The translations under genes were made by a program, and so were the position numbers. The notes under the pieces are model-generated. The model saw nothing but the letters and a program-made list of their open reading frames with translations, ran no database searches and was not told the origin of the DNA. Positions 45,198 through 55,265 of a stretch of 64,000 nt of DNA are shown here, piece by piece. Source of the stretch: Gonatopus flavifemur (lineage: Eukaryota; Arthropoda; Insecta; Hymenoptera; Dryinidae); assembly GCA_018340375.1 (NCBI GenBank), contig JAFFJZ010000004.1:44742001-44806000 (forward strand). The letters are read 5' to 3'. Position 1 is the first letter of the stretch. Every line of letters starts with the position of its first letter.

Positions 45198-47292
45198 AGT
45201 TTCATAGAATCTGGAAGCGTGAGGAATTTTATACTTTCATATTGAGAGTTTGGCACGTATAAATCATACAGTAGATCAGAGAGAATTCATGGAGAACTGA
45301 TTTGAACATTGGAGAATGCGATGTGGATTCTTAATTCTTCTGGACCTTCTGTCGAGTATTGGGAATACATCCATGAAATATCCCCTGAGAAAAAAATGTA
45401 GCCAAGTACATATGAATTTCGATGTACCAAACAGGAGTACGTAATTCAATCAAATAGACAATCGATAGGCTCAACTATATACCATCGTTTCTACTAAATA
45501 TTTAGTTCCCTCAACAACGTACTGTCGAACACCATATCCAATCACATATGTAGCTGGCTCCAGTATACTTCTCCTCAGTGGATGTATCTGGGTATGTGGG
45601 GTACTAAAATTGATATTCCGCAATTACTATTTTACCTGTTGAGTGGAATGTATCTGGACTTTTTTTCACAACGTTCTGCAGAGAGCTCTGAACAAAACAA
45701 TCTCGATTTACAAGGAGAAAATTCCAACTCTTCACATATTTCATTAAGGGGGGAAATACATGTAGAACCAAAAAAATCGAATGTTTTATTTTTTGCTCTC
45801 AAAATAAGTATGAACCCTTAGCTTTGAAATGCGATAAACCGGAATCGAAAAAATCAAATAGAACGAAAGTTATGCTCCATCATAGAAAGGAGCGCGTAGC
45901 GTCAGGGAAAGCGTCGTCTGGCTACCGCAGGTATACGGCGCGCTCAGCATTTCGCAGACTCTCCTAATCCCTTATGGCGTACCTGCATATATATAAATAT
46001 GTATACAATCTTTATTCTGAATAGAGCAGATGTTTGAGCCTCTCTTTCTAACAAAGACATTCATGTAGCGTACTGCCTCACGTAAATGGCTCTTTTGACC
46101 TGCGAGGCTCTATTCTAACTGCCGAGTCAGTTTAGTTCAGCACGTCGTTCGGAACGGTTGAGTTTTTGCTAAAATATTCGGAATGTCGAATTATCCAAAA
46201 GGTAGCCGAGAAAATCCAAAGCAGTATTGTCGCAATCGTAAGAGACATTTCCAAGGAAATCAATTTACCGAAGACAAAAGTGAGAGCGAAGGCGCAAATA
46301 CGAGTACAAGCGCAAGTGCGAGAAAACTTGAAAGTGCTAGTAGTGATGATGTAGTGTCCAATCCATTGCACGGATATCGTATTTTTGAATTTGCCACTGT
46401 TTGTCTCGCTCTCTCGGAATCATTAATCTGCCGTGTGTGTGAACAAGCTGTTACTTTTTGAGAATCTGGACAAAGAGGCCTTGGATTTGAAATTGTAGTA
46501 ATATGTCGATGTGGACACGTGAATATAAACTCGGGGCCTTTTATTCGGGAAGGATTTGGAATAAATAAACGGATTGTGATTGTAATGAGATTGTTGGGTA
46601 TTGGTAGAGCCGGCATAAATTTATTTTGTAGTTTAATGGATATGTGCAGTGGTTTAACGCAAGGTACGTACGATAGTACGATCCAACGCCTTCATGCCAC
46701 TTCTAAATCAATGTTTGAACTCGTTACAAAAAAAGCCGCGGATGAAGAGAAACAGAGAAACTCTGACCTCGAAAGGCCGCTCTTACAATTGAAAGTTTCA
46801 GGTGATGGTACTTGGAAAAAAAGAGGATTCAAATCACGATACGGTGTAACAACGCTCATTGGTCATTACTCTGGTAAAGTGATCGACCTCGTTATTAGAA
46901 GCAGCTATTGTTCCGCCTGCAATTTGTGGAAGAACAAAACTAACAGCCTAGAATATGAAGCTTGGTATGAAAATCATGGAGAGGAATGCACAAAAAATCA
47001 CGGAGGCTCAGCGGGTAGAATGGAAGTAGATGCCATCACAGGAATGTTTTTACGTTCTGGAGAGGAATTTGGTGTCAAGTACGTGAATTATATTGGAGAC
47101 GGCGACTCCAAAACTTATAAAGCTATTTTGAATGTGAATCCATATGGCGAAGAAACACCTGTTGTGGGAAGTGAATGTATTCAGCGCGTCGAGAAAAGAA
47201 TGTGGGGTAGACTGCAGAATGTGGAAGAAAACTCACAAACTCGGTGGTCGAGGTAAATTGACTGACGTTGTCATAAAAAAACTCACGACATA

Positions 47293-48585
47293 CGAGGGTG
47301 GATTGATAAGTTTCCGACCTGACCAAGAAAAACAACGTTCTTAAGAATTTTTTTTTTTTATTTCTCAACATAATCTCCTCCAAGGCTGATACATTTCTCA
47401 TAGCGGTGTTCTAGTCTAGTAATGCCATCTCTATAGACTGATTCGTCAAGCTCCTCAAAATACCCATTTACAGCTTCGATTACTTCTTCATTGTCCGCAA
47501 ATCTCTTACCGCCAAGCCATTTTTTGAGGTTAGGAAACAGATAATAGTCACTCGGGGCTAGGTCTGGAGAGTAGGGAGGGTGCGGCATTAATTCAAACTT
47601 CAGATCGTTGATTTTAGCCATCGCAACGATTGACGTGTGCGCTGGTGCGTTATCGTGATGAAACAAGATCTTTTTCTCCGCCAGATGAGGTCGTTTAATT
47701 TTCACTTCGTGGCTCAAACGTTGCAATAAGTCTGCGTAGTATTGACCAGTGATAGTTTTACCCTTTTCAAGGTAATCAATGTATATAATACCTCTTGCAT
47801 CCCAAAAAACAGTAGCCATAACCTTGTTCGCCGAAAAAATTGTTTTTGCCTTCTTTGGAGTTGGTTCCCCTGGTCCAATCCACTGTTTAGACTGTTCTTT
47901 GGTTTCAGGAGTGTAGTGGTGGACCCAAGTTTCGTCAACGGTTACGAATCGACGCAAAAATTCGCTTGGATTACGCTTATACAACGCCAAATTGGCGGTA
48001 GAAATGTTCTTTCGAATCAATTTTTGGTCGACTGTTAGCAAACGCGGCACCCATCTTGCACAGAGCTTTTCCATATACAAATGTTGGTGCAAAATATTTT
48101 GTACACGTTCATATGACATCTTACAGGTCTCAGCTATCTCACGAACTCTTAATCTGCGATCTTTCAGCACTATTTGATGGATTTTTTCGATCATATCTGG
48201 AGTTGTGACCTCAATGGGGCGTCCTGAGCGAGGCTCATCAGAGGTGCTCACACGACCCTTTTTAAACTCGGAAACCCACTGCTTAACGGTTGAATATGAT
48301 GGGGAGGATGTCCCCAGTGTTGAGTCCATCTCTTCTTTAATTTCCTTCGGCGTTAACCCCTTCAAATAAAAGTATTTGATGACAGCACGATTTTCCAGCT
48401 TTTCCATTTTTACGAAAAACACAGAGGCGTCTTGGTCAGCGTGCTCTCAAAACTAAACTAACATGCCGATCGGACTGAAACTATAGCTACAAGCTATCTA
48501 AGGATGGTACTATAGAACGCCACCTCAAGGTAGGCCTAGTGGCGCCATCTCTTGGTCAGGCCGGAAACTTATCAATTCACCCTCG
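47293..48585 (-). mobile_element. Mariner transposon with intact ends
   Basis: 1293 bp, a standard mariner length. The left end CGAGGGTGGATTGATAAGTTT and the complement of the right end CGAGGGTGAATTGATAAGTTT match, with two mismatches in about 35 bp. TA flanks both ends (47291-47292, 48586-48587). It lies antisense inside the Kolobok-like transposase gene. Confidence 0.93.
47358..48407 (-). CDS. Mariner transposase, intact, D,D34D
   Basis: The ATG is the complement of 48405-48407, giving 349 aa, the usual mariner size; upstream codons in the same frame have no ATG. The N-terminal half has two helix-turn-helix regions (KGLTPKEI..STVKQWV and LRVREIA..SYERVQNIL) with GRP between them, then RWVPRLLT, a variant of the WVPHEL motif. 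The catalytic triad is D158 (TVDETWVHH), D252 (FHHDNAPAH) and D287 (YSPDLAPSDYYLF), with exactly 34 residues between the second and third Asp. No stop or frameshift, so it may be active. It would bind the CGAGGGT ends and insert at TA. Confidence 0.93.
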   Translation of the reverse strand: MEKLENRAVIKYFYLKGLTPKEIKEEMDSTLGTSSPSYSTVKQWVSEFKKGRVSTSDEPRSGRPIEVTTPDMIEKIHQIVLKDRRLRVREIAETCKMSYERVQNILHQHLYMEKLCARWVPRLLTVDQKLIRKNISTANLALYKRNPSEFLRRFVTVDETWVHHYTPETKEQSKQWIGPGEPTPKKAKTIFSANKVMATVFWDARGIIYIDYLEKGKTITGQYYADLLQRLSHEVKIKRPHLAEKKILFHHDNAPAHTSIVAMAKINDLKFELMPHPPYSPDLAPSDYYLFPNLKKWLGGKRFADNEEVIEAVNGYFEELDESVYRDGITRLEHRYEKCISLGGDYVEK

Positions 48586-49828
48586 TATTACGGTTTAGCC
48601 ATTCGCAGGAACATTATTAGCGTTGAGAATGTGAAGAGAGACATAATGGCAACATTTTACATTTCCTCGACCGCAGAAAATCCGAGTCCCGACAGCTGCC
48701 CAAAAGGAGTCGACAGCTGGTGCAAGTGGCAAAAAGCCCTTGCTCAGCAAAAGGATCCAAAGTCTCTCAATTTATCGCCTCTTTTACCTCAACAGTTCAA
48801 GCAATTTTTAGAGCCCATTTATGAAGAACTTTCAAATGATGATTCATTAACGAGATGTCTGGGTGGACACACTCAAAATGCCAACAAAAGTTTCAATTCG
48901 ATGATCTGGCTCATGGCACCTAAACATCTGCATTCAGACCTAAAACTTGTCGAAATAGCGGCTTTTCTTGCTGCTGGAATTTTCCATGAAGGCTATGGGT
49001 CAATAATGCATCCTTCCAACGAATTAGGAATAGTTATTCGGCCTCAATGTAAAATATCTGCCGGGCAGCATGACGAAACGCGCATTGCTCGCCAAAACCG
49101 TCGCAGCTGGCATGAGTCTAAAACAGCTCGGCAAGCTCGTAAACAACCACTGGCCATGGAAAATGAACTATTTGAGGGAGCTGAAGGATTTATATATGGA
49201 CCTGGAATAGCAGATCGATAAGTAAGTCACGATTAATCGTAATTTTCCTTATCCGATTCACTACTTTATTTTCAATCGCGTTTTTCTCGGAACTACATTT
49301 TTGTAATTGGTATACATCATAACTCGAAAACTAACCGTCCGATTGAGTTGGAATTCAGTGTACATATAGTCAATAACATCCTCTTCAATTTGTACCTACA
49401 TGATTACAACATTTACATCAAATAATACAACTTTTTCAAACAAATTGGTTGAAAGAATCACGCAAAAATCGACTTTCTCTTCGAATCAATACCAAATTTT
49501 TAATTTTTGACTTCTTGATGATTTTGGAGGTTTACATTGAAGGAAATATGGTCAATAATTGACATCTTTTCACGTTTCTGTTTCAGATGAATATTCAGAG
49601 AGCTGCGATGTATACCGTTTGTGAAGTCTAGCGTGACCTGACCTCATTTGGATCGCATTACAGCCGCCGTTTTGTTTTCTTTTTCTTTAAAAAAAATTTT
49701 TTTCTGTGCTCGAATGTTTTACTTGTTATGTATGAAAATTATGGAATGATGGGATGTTTGTGGGTGTAATAAAAAAAATCACAAGAAACTCGTTTTTTTC
49801 ATGCGTGTACATGTATTTCCCCCCTGAA

Positions 49829-50703
49829 GGGGGGCAACTCCTCCAGACAACAGGTTGTTCAATGATTCTCCACAAAAAATTGAGAGTATTTATCGTGCTC
49901 AAAGAAACAATTTATTACAATTGAAGTTTTTATTTATTCATATGCATTTTTTCATAACAAAAAAAAAACAAAATGGCGGAGTCACAGCTGCTGAAACTTG
50001 ACTCCTTCATCTTGCGCCGGGGAGAGCCCAGCCTCTTGTAGTCAACTGAACTCAACCAATCAAAATTTTTCCATTGGAATAAGTTATTCCGCTCAGCATA
50101 TACTACTTTTAACTCAAAAAAATTTGAAATTTGGACACAAAAAGAACAGAATTAAACCTTTTTTTTCATGAACAAATTGTTGTTAACAATATTTTCAGTT
50201 ATAATTTATGCGAAATTTCAGATTAATGCTGAGGCCATTACATTGAAGAATATCTGTGGGAAATTTCAAGTTGATATCTCAAGTACTTTTTGAGTCATAG
50301 TTCCCGGCGTGGAAAAAAACATGTTTCGAGAAAAACGCCCCGCAAGTTTTCGTTCTTGTAAAATAGAATTAAGAGCAATTCATAGTTACCCAAGCTTAAT
50401 CCGCGATACCAGGACCATAAAGCAGACCTTCTACTTCGTGGAAATCATTCATTACGGCCGCATTCTTTTCTTTCTGTGCAGTTCTGGCCTCTTTTGTCGA
50501 TGTTAACGAACGTCGCTCTTGTCTTCGTAGTCGATCGCTATCGTACAAGTCCGCGAAAATCTTACATTCCAAGCCTATTGTTAAGCCCAGGTCACTCATA
50601 TTGGGCTTTAAACATTGAAAATATATTCTCAAGGTTGTCATCGAATTTTCAAAGCAAAAAACCAAAAATGCAAAATTTCGAAGTTCTGGAGGAACTTCCC
50701 CCC
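49829..50703 (-). mobile_element. Internally deleted relative, element B
   Basis: The left end GGGGGGCAACTCCTCCAGA and the complement of the right end GGGGGGAAGTTCCTCCAGA match. TGAA precedes it and TTAA (50704-50707) follows. 875 bp, with a minus-strand remnant of a related transposase C-terminus at 50396-50660. A and B abut with only TGAA between them. Confidence 0.75.
50396..50660 (-). pseudogene. Kolobok-like transposase C-terminal remnant
   Basis: The minus strand reads FQCLKPNMSDLGLTIGLEC, then RLRRQERRSLTSTKEAR, and ends EGLLYGPGIAD, parallel to the end of the transposase at 49221 (EGFIYGPGIADR). Only about 85 codons survive. Confidence 0.75.
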
Positions 50704-50842
50704 TTAAAGAGTGCACATTCAGGGAGTTGTAGAATTGTATGTCCTGAATTAGGTATGTGAAATCATCCCATGCTGTCCATATATATCTTCTGGGAATTAT
50801 CAGAAGTATATGTAAAAGTTATCTGTCAACTCTTATCCTCAG

Positions 50843-50953
50843 GAAGCTGTGAAAAACCTAATTTCGTGTTGGAAGGAGCACATTCAATTCCTTTGAGCGA
50901 TTTATCGCGAACCGCGAATCCAGAAGAACATACAATTTCATCTTCTGAGGCAG
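50843..50953 (+). CDS. Repeated 37-codon exon, copy 2
   Basis: Acceptor CTCAG ends at 50842; donor CAG|GTATGT follows 50953. Length is 111 bp, phase 1-1, so adding or skipping it keeps the frame. It encodes a Ser/Glu-rich segment starting after a shared Gly (SCEKPNFVLEG) and ending EEHTISSSEA. No known domain. Confidence 0.65.
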
Positions 50954-51072
50954 GTATGTCCAATCTTTCCTCCAAATGTATACATTTTTTGTTGCTTGGA
51001 TTAATGATTGACATTTATAACTGTTACCATTGTCTGGAGTACGTTTGAATTTCTTTCGTCAACTCTTTACAG

Positions 51073-51183
51073 GAAGCTCTGGACGGAGAAATCCTGACGT
51101 ACAGGAAGGCAATTCAATTTCTTCACACAATTCATCAGAAAGTGAGAATTCAGGAATTCGTACAATTATACCTCCTGAATTAG
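51073..51183 (+). CDS. Repeated 37-codon exon, copy 3
   Basis: Acceptor TACAG ends at 51072; donor TTAG|GTACGT follows 51183. Length 111 bp, phase 1-1. Content SSGRRNPDVQEGNSISSH and a PPEL end, closest to the split exon. Confidence 0.65.
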   Translation, partial: EALDGEILTYRKAIQFLHTIHQKVRIQEFVQLYLLN

Positions 51184-51244
51184 GTACGTTAAACTATCTC
51201 ATGATATGCCATATATTCTCTGGGAATTATCAGCTGTGAATACA

Positions 51245-51345
51245 TAAGGCCTGCTTTACTGGAAGAAAATCCAATTTCTCTGGTGGATTTATTGGGAGGT
51301 TGAAATCTGAAGAATCATACGAATTCCGTCTCCAAATTGAGTACG
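51245..51345 (+). pseudogene. Degenerate copy of the repeated exon
   Basis: GGAAGAAAATCC, AATTTCTCTGGTGGATTTATTG and GAAGAATCATACGAATTCCGTC resemble exon copies 2 and 4, but splice borders and frame are damaged. Confidence 0.5.
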
Positions 51346-51523
51346 TAAAAACCCCTTATTCCATGATATATCTCTCCTACGCGATTCAATTGATATTCTG
51401 CATGTACTATTTCTCGCATTGGAGCTTTCCGAAGTAGCTGATCGAGACTAGATGATCAGCCACTCCGGAAGGCTCCATTGTCAAAAGCGGATGTAACAGT
51501 TGTGTCTCAACTTCTTTTCACAG

Positions 51524-51634
51524 GGCACTGTGAAAAAACACATTTTCTACTTGAGAGAGAAAATTCAATCCCGTTAGACGAGCCATCACTTGCTAGAAAT
51601 TCACAAAAGCATCCGATTTTGTCTTCTGAATCAG
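51524..51634 (+). CDS. Repeated 37-codon exon, copy 4
   Basis: Acceptor TTCACAG ends at 51523; donor TCAG|GTGCGT follows 51634. Again exactly 111 bp, phase 1-1. Content HCEKTHFLLERENSIPLDE and SSES end, closest to copy 2. Confidence 0.65.
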
Positions 51635-51777
51635 GTGCGTGTACTCTCCCTACGTAATCGATATCTTTTCCACAATAATTATCGAAAATTCATGAGAACG
51701 TTCTGTACAAAATTTCATGAAACAACAAATGCTTCAGTATACAATTTTTGTACATCAATTAATGGGTATCCGAACCA

Positions 51778-52043
51778 GAAAATACAACGGGCTTGTCGGA
51801 CGTTCGAAACATAGATTCATTTCAAAGAAAAAATCAAACCCGCCCAAATTTGCGGGAAGCAATTTGGAGGAATCCACCAGGAAAACTCAACTATGTCCTA
51901 AGGCACGTAGGTTGTATGATGAAGTCATCAATCTGGAAACACAGATTCGGAATGGAAGAAGGAGATCATTGAAGTTTCCGAAGCGATTATGTGAAGCCGA
52001 AACCATACGCGGCAGAACGATTTTCCAAATTTCGAAAAGTTGA
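51778..52043 (+). CDS. Probable last exon of the THAP gene
   Basis: The frame reads a basic stretch and then LCPKARRLYDEVINLETQI, a helical segment like the region after THAP domains in P-like and related proteins (K.LY..V..L pattern), ending at 52043. A neighbouring frame continues with GVQRDFIILQLKNTP, the usual FI..Q context, so one indel near 52020 may have broken the end. The start of the exon and its phase relative to copy 4 are not secure. Confidence 0.45.
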
Positions 52044-52059
52044 GCGGAGTGCAGAGAGA

Positions 52060-52348
52060 TTTCATTATTCTGCAATTGAAGAATACACCCTAGCAGCACT
52101 GGGAGGTTTTTAAAACGTTCCAAGAACGTTGGGACGTGTTTGAAACATTCTCGGATGGTTTTCAAAACGTCCAGGGAACTTGATGCTATTAGGGCAGGAG
52201 TCCCTCCAAAGGTTGGTATTTTTCTTGAATTGATGTAGGATAATGATTTGTATATATACTTTCGTGGACACTTGCCGTACATATTTTGTCTATCGATTTT
52301 GTTGTATAAATGAACTACACTATATTCATACTACGAACTGACATACTA
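52060..52348. other. No gene seen
   Basis: Short stretch between the THAP gene and a dead mariner, with repeated AAAACGTTCC/AACGTTGGGACG words. Confidence 0.4.
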
Positions 52349-53450
52349 TTAGGTGTATAACTTTGCTCCCGTCGTTTTCTTCCGAAATTCGGAGCTTTAT
52401 TGTAAAAAAACTAGTCATACATTTATGATTCAAAGTATTGTCCATCGCTGGCCACTACTTCCTCCCATCTTCCGGGCAGCATACGAATCCCGCGTTGGAA
52501 AAACTGGTCATTTTTTGAAGCGATCCACGAATCAATCCAATTCTTCACTTCTCCATAAGACCGAAAGTGCTGGTCAGCTAGGCCGTGTGCCATTGATCGA
52601 AACAAGTGATAGGCCGAGGGAGCAACATCTGAAGAATACAGCGGGTGGGGTAGGACTTCCTATTCCAAAGTTTCCGAGTATGTCCTGACCGCTCCCGCAA
52701 CATGGGGTTCGAGCATTGTCATGCTGTAAAATCACTGTATCATGCCTCTCATTGTATTGTGGCCGTTTGTATTCTAATGCTTGGCTCAAACGCATGGATT
52801 GCATTTGATAACAATCGCCTGTGATTGTTCCAGTCGGTTTGGACAACTCATAATACACTACGCCAAGCTGGTCCCACCAAATACTGAGCATAACCTTAGA
52901 ACCGTGGATATTCGGTTTGGCCGTCGACGTGGAAACATGGCCGGGATATCCCCATGATTTTCTGTGCTTGGGATTATCGTGATAAACTCATTTTTCGTCC
53001 CCAGTCACAATGTGATGCAGAAATCTCTCCCGTCTCTGCCTTGCAAGCGGCTGTTCACAAACACACAAACGCCGTTCAACATCTCTCGACTTCAACTCGT
53101 ACGGCACCCAATTTCCTTGTTTCTGAATCATTCCCATAACTTTTAGGCGTTTTAAAATGGCTGGTTGCGTCACTCCCAATGACCCTGCTGATTCTTGTTG
53201 CGTTTGAAACGAGTCTTGATCAAGTCATGCCTCCAATTCTGCATCTTCGAAAACCTTCTCTCTTCCACCACTATGCTGGTCTTCGACGTTGGAATCACCG
53301 TCCTCGAAGCGTTGAAACCACTCTCATCACGTTCTTACACTAATAGCGAGCTAACCATAGGTATTTGAGGGCATTCGATGAGCCTCAGCCGCAGATTTCT
53401 TCATATTGAAGCAGGAAATTAAAACCTCCCGCAAATGACGAGAATTTGGC
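52349..53450 (-). pseudogene. Dead mariner, second subfamily
   Basis: The minus-strand transposase starts about 53404 (MKKSAAEAHRM) and ends at 52423. Readable pieces include EWFQRFEDGD, LGVTQPAILKRLK, GNWVPYELK (the WVPHEL motif), HHIVTGDEK, IWWDQLGVVYYEL, ILQHDNAR and HGLADQHFRSY. Stops include TGA for the Trp after GDEK, a TGA near 53245 and others in the first 40 codons; the frame shifts around the second catalytic Asp, and the SPD..PSD region is unreadable. The left end TTAGGTGTATAAC follows TA at 52347; the right end is too diverged to place. Confidence 0.8.
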
Positions 53451-53479
53451 TCGTGAGCTGACATGTTTGATCGACAATA

Positions 53480-55263
53480 ATTCTATCATGCAGCCACAAA
53501 TCGACCAATATTCCGATAGCGTTATGTTGAAAAATACAACTTCGTGGCCAAGCTGGCATTCTGCTTGCAACCGGAGGAGTTCAAACTTACGCCGACCACC
53601 AAACGCCTCTCCCTCTGAACCTCCATCAAGGGGTGGGGGCCAGAGCTCCAACCAAAACCAAACCAACCAACCAAGCTCCGCCAAACCTGTGTGCACTGAC
53701 TGACGACCATCGTCTCCTTGTGTGTTCCAGGTAGGTGTCCCCCAGGCCCAGACATACATCGTCATTATTTGGGACATCTGTGATCCATTTATTCAAACTA
53801 CGACCCACCACTTGTGACGTGATAGATTGTCACAAAGAGGATCGCGAGGTGGCACCGCGCATCATCCTTGTTAGAGTTAGTCGTGTCATTTGCGGACACC
53901 TTGAATTCCTCAGGAGAACACAGCTGTCGCTCGCTCACATGAGGATCGGAAACACATTTCCCCTCCTCTAATCCCTGTCCTTCTATGATTCGTCGGGGTT
54001 CCCCGCCCTGAGGAGGCAACGCTATCTGCCACGAGGTGACACGGCGGTCCTTCACCACCGAAGGACGATCCACCAATCACAGGAGTTCACCTTCTCTCAC
54101 CCCAGGTCTACCAACAGCGGAGGGAGGAACACCCTTTCGCCAAGGCTGCCGACCGGGAGGGAAGGAGCAAGCCGCATGCGCCGCTCAACATGCCCCTTGG
54201 AGAGGAGAAGGAGAGGACGAGAGGAAGAACATGAACACCGACACTTCCCGTCACTCTCTCACGGGAGAAATCAAATAATCCGGTGGAGGCAGAACCCCTG
54301 ACCCCGGAGAACCTCCGCTCCACATATATTCACTCTCACGTAACGACTCATCAGAGACCACCACCGCCAGAACCAATGAAACAAGCTCAAGGGGTGAGCT
54401 CCAAAGAAAAGTCACCGACGTGGTTTCGTGTATCACTTTGCGAACTCACCCGTCGCTGAAGAAGAAGGAGGGGCCATCTTGGTTTTCACTTCTCATGTAA
54501 CCGAGCCACGGTGACGTTTCGGAAGAGAGATTTTTTTTCGAGAAAATTGGAATACGGCGAGTGTGGGGTGCCATCGGGGCTCGAATTTGGGATGAAACAT
54601 TGGCCCGCGCATCTGCCAAGTTGTTCATCCAGAGTGAGGGTGCCAATGTGGTCGATTTTGGTGTTGATTATAGTGAGAAACTTTCCTTCTCGTGGCATCC
54701 TCCACGTGCTCCCTCTCTCGGATTTTCCTGCACCCTTTGTGTTTGCGGATGGGGGCCAAATCAACGAAAAGACGAATCAACGGAATCAGTGTTTGAGAAG
54801 AGAGAGTGTGACGTATCTCTCTTTTCAACCAACTTTTCGTTGATTTGACCCCCATCCGTGTTTGCACCCTCGAATCACCCCCTTCGTCCGATTCAGCCCT
54901 CCCTCGTATACGATTCCATGGTATACTCAATGTAAACGGCATGGTCCGTATAGAGTGTCCCCTCGTGGTCATGCCCTCCGTGCTCCTCTGAATTCCCTGT
55001 GTCTCTCAAGTGAAATGGATGAACTTCAATGCATCGTTTATATTTCGATTTTCGCGACGAGGTCGCGTGTGTAACATAAAACCCTTGAATTTGAACTATA
55101 TATATATATATATATATATACACGTGCTTTGACACGTGGTTGACTTTATCCCGGGATTGGTTATGAAAGTGAATTAAAATCAACCCACCCCCTTTCCCTG
55201 AGCTTCCACATCCCTTCCCCCCTTCCAAATTATCGTGGACGTATAACTTGTTCGTTGTCAATA
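53480..55263. other. GC-richer stretch upstream of the Gypsy gag; no clear gene
   Basis: Composition differs from the AT-rich surroundings. Frames of 60-150 codons exist on both strands but show no gag, long terminal repeat or other domain I recognise. It may be the leader of the Gypsy element that continues after 58330. It includes a hairpin at 54738-54862 and a (TA)n tract at 55098-55120. Confidence 0.4.
54738..54862. repeat. 125-bp hairpin
   Basis: GATGGGGGCCAAATCAACG with AAAAG at the left faces CTTTTCGTTGATTTGACCCC with CATC at the right. TTTGCGG/CCGTGTTTGC words lie outside. Confidence 0.65.
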
Positions 55264-55265
55264 TA

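Larger units (their letters stand above)
46183..49221 (+). pseudogene. Kolobok-like transposase (broken, contains a mariner)
   Basis: ATG at 46183. The frame reads GYRIFEFATV and LICRVCEQAV to a TGA at 46459-46461, then continues in phase with ICRCGHVN. It has VSGDGTWKKRGFKSRYGVT, VIDLVIRSSYCSAC and NYIGDGDSKTY (two probable catalytic Asp), then ECIQRVEKRM (possible catalytic Glu). A frameshift near 47215 leads to HKLGGRGKLTD, where the mariner sits (47293-48585). After it the frame resumes as YGLAIRRN, TQNANKSFNSMIW and EGFIYGPGIADR. Removing the mariner and one TA joins KLTTY to YGLAIRR in frame. Some databases label this family Mutator-like; the TTAA target favours Kolobok. The transposase is dead because of the stop, the shift and the insertion. 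Confidence 0.72.
45748..49824 (+). mobile_element. TTAA-type (Kolobok-like) transposon, element A
   Basis: The left end GGGGGGAAATACATGTA follows TTAA (45744-45747). The right end at 49824 is the complement TACATGTATTTCCCCCC, followed by TGAA, probably a mutated TTAA. It contains a transposase gene (46183-49221) that is split by a mariner. TTAA targets are typical of Kolobok and piggyBac, and the protein is not piggyBac-like. Confidence 0.7.
45682..50752 (+). pseudogene. 111-bp THAP-gene exon split by two TTAA transposons
   Basis: 45682-45747 and 50708-50752 are the halves of one exon. Together, counting TTAA once, they make exactly 111 bp with an open frame that aligns with the intact exon at 51073-51183 (matching SSHIS and PELG against SSHNS and PELG). 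It begins after CTGCAG and ends at TTAG|GTATGT. Two transposons (45748-49824 and 49829-50703) fill the gap. Confidence 0.8.

Noticed and set aside
46166..46354. Alternative plus-strand frame overlapping the start of the Kolobok-like gene
   Set aside because: No motif; the 46183 frame continues into conserved transposase blocks.
45748..49824. Element A as a Mutator-type transposon with 8-11-bp target duplications
   Set aside because: No such duplication is present; TTAA flanks and the exact restoration of the 111-bp exon fit a TTAA-inserting superfamily.
53385..54323. Several GC-rich open frames on both strands
   Set aside because: No recognisable domain, overlapping frames on both strands, and composition alone explains the lack of stops.
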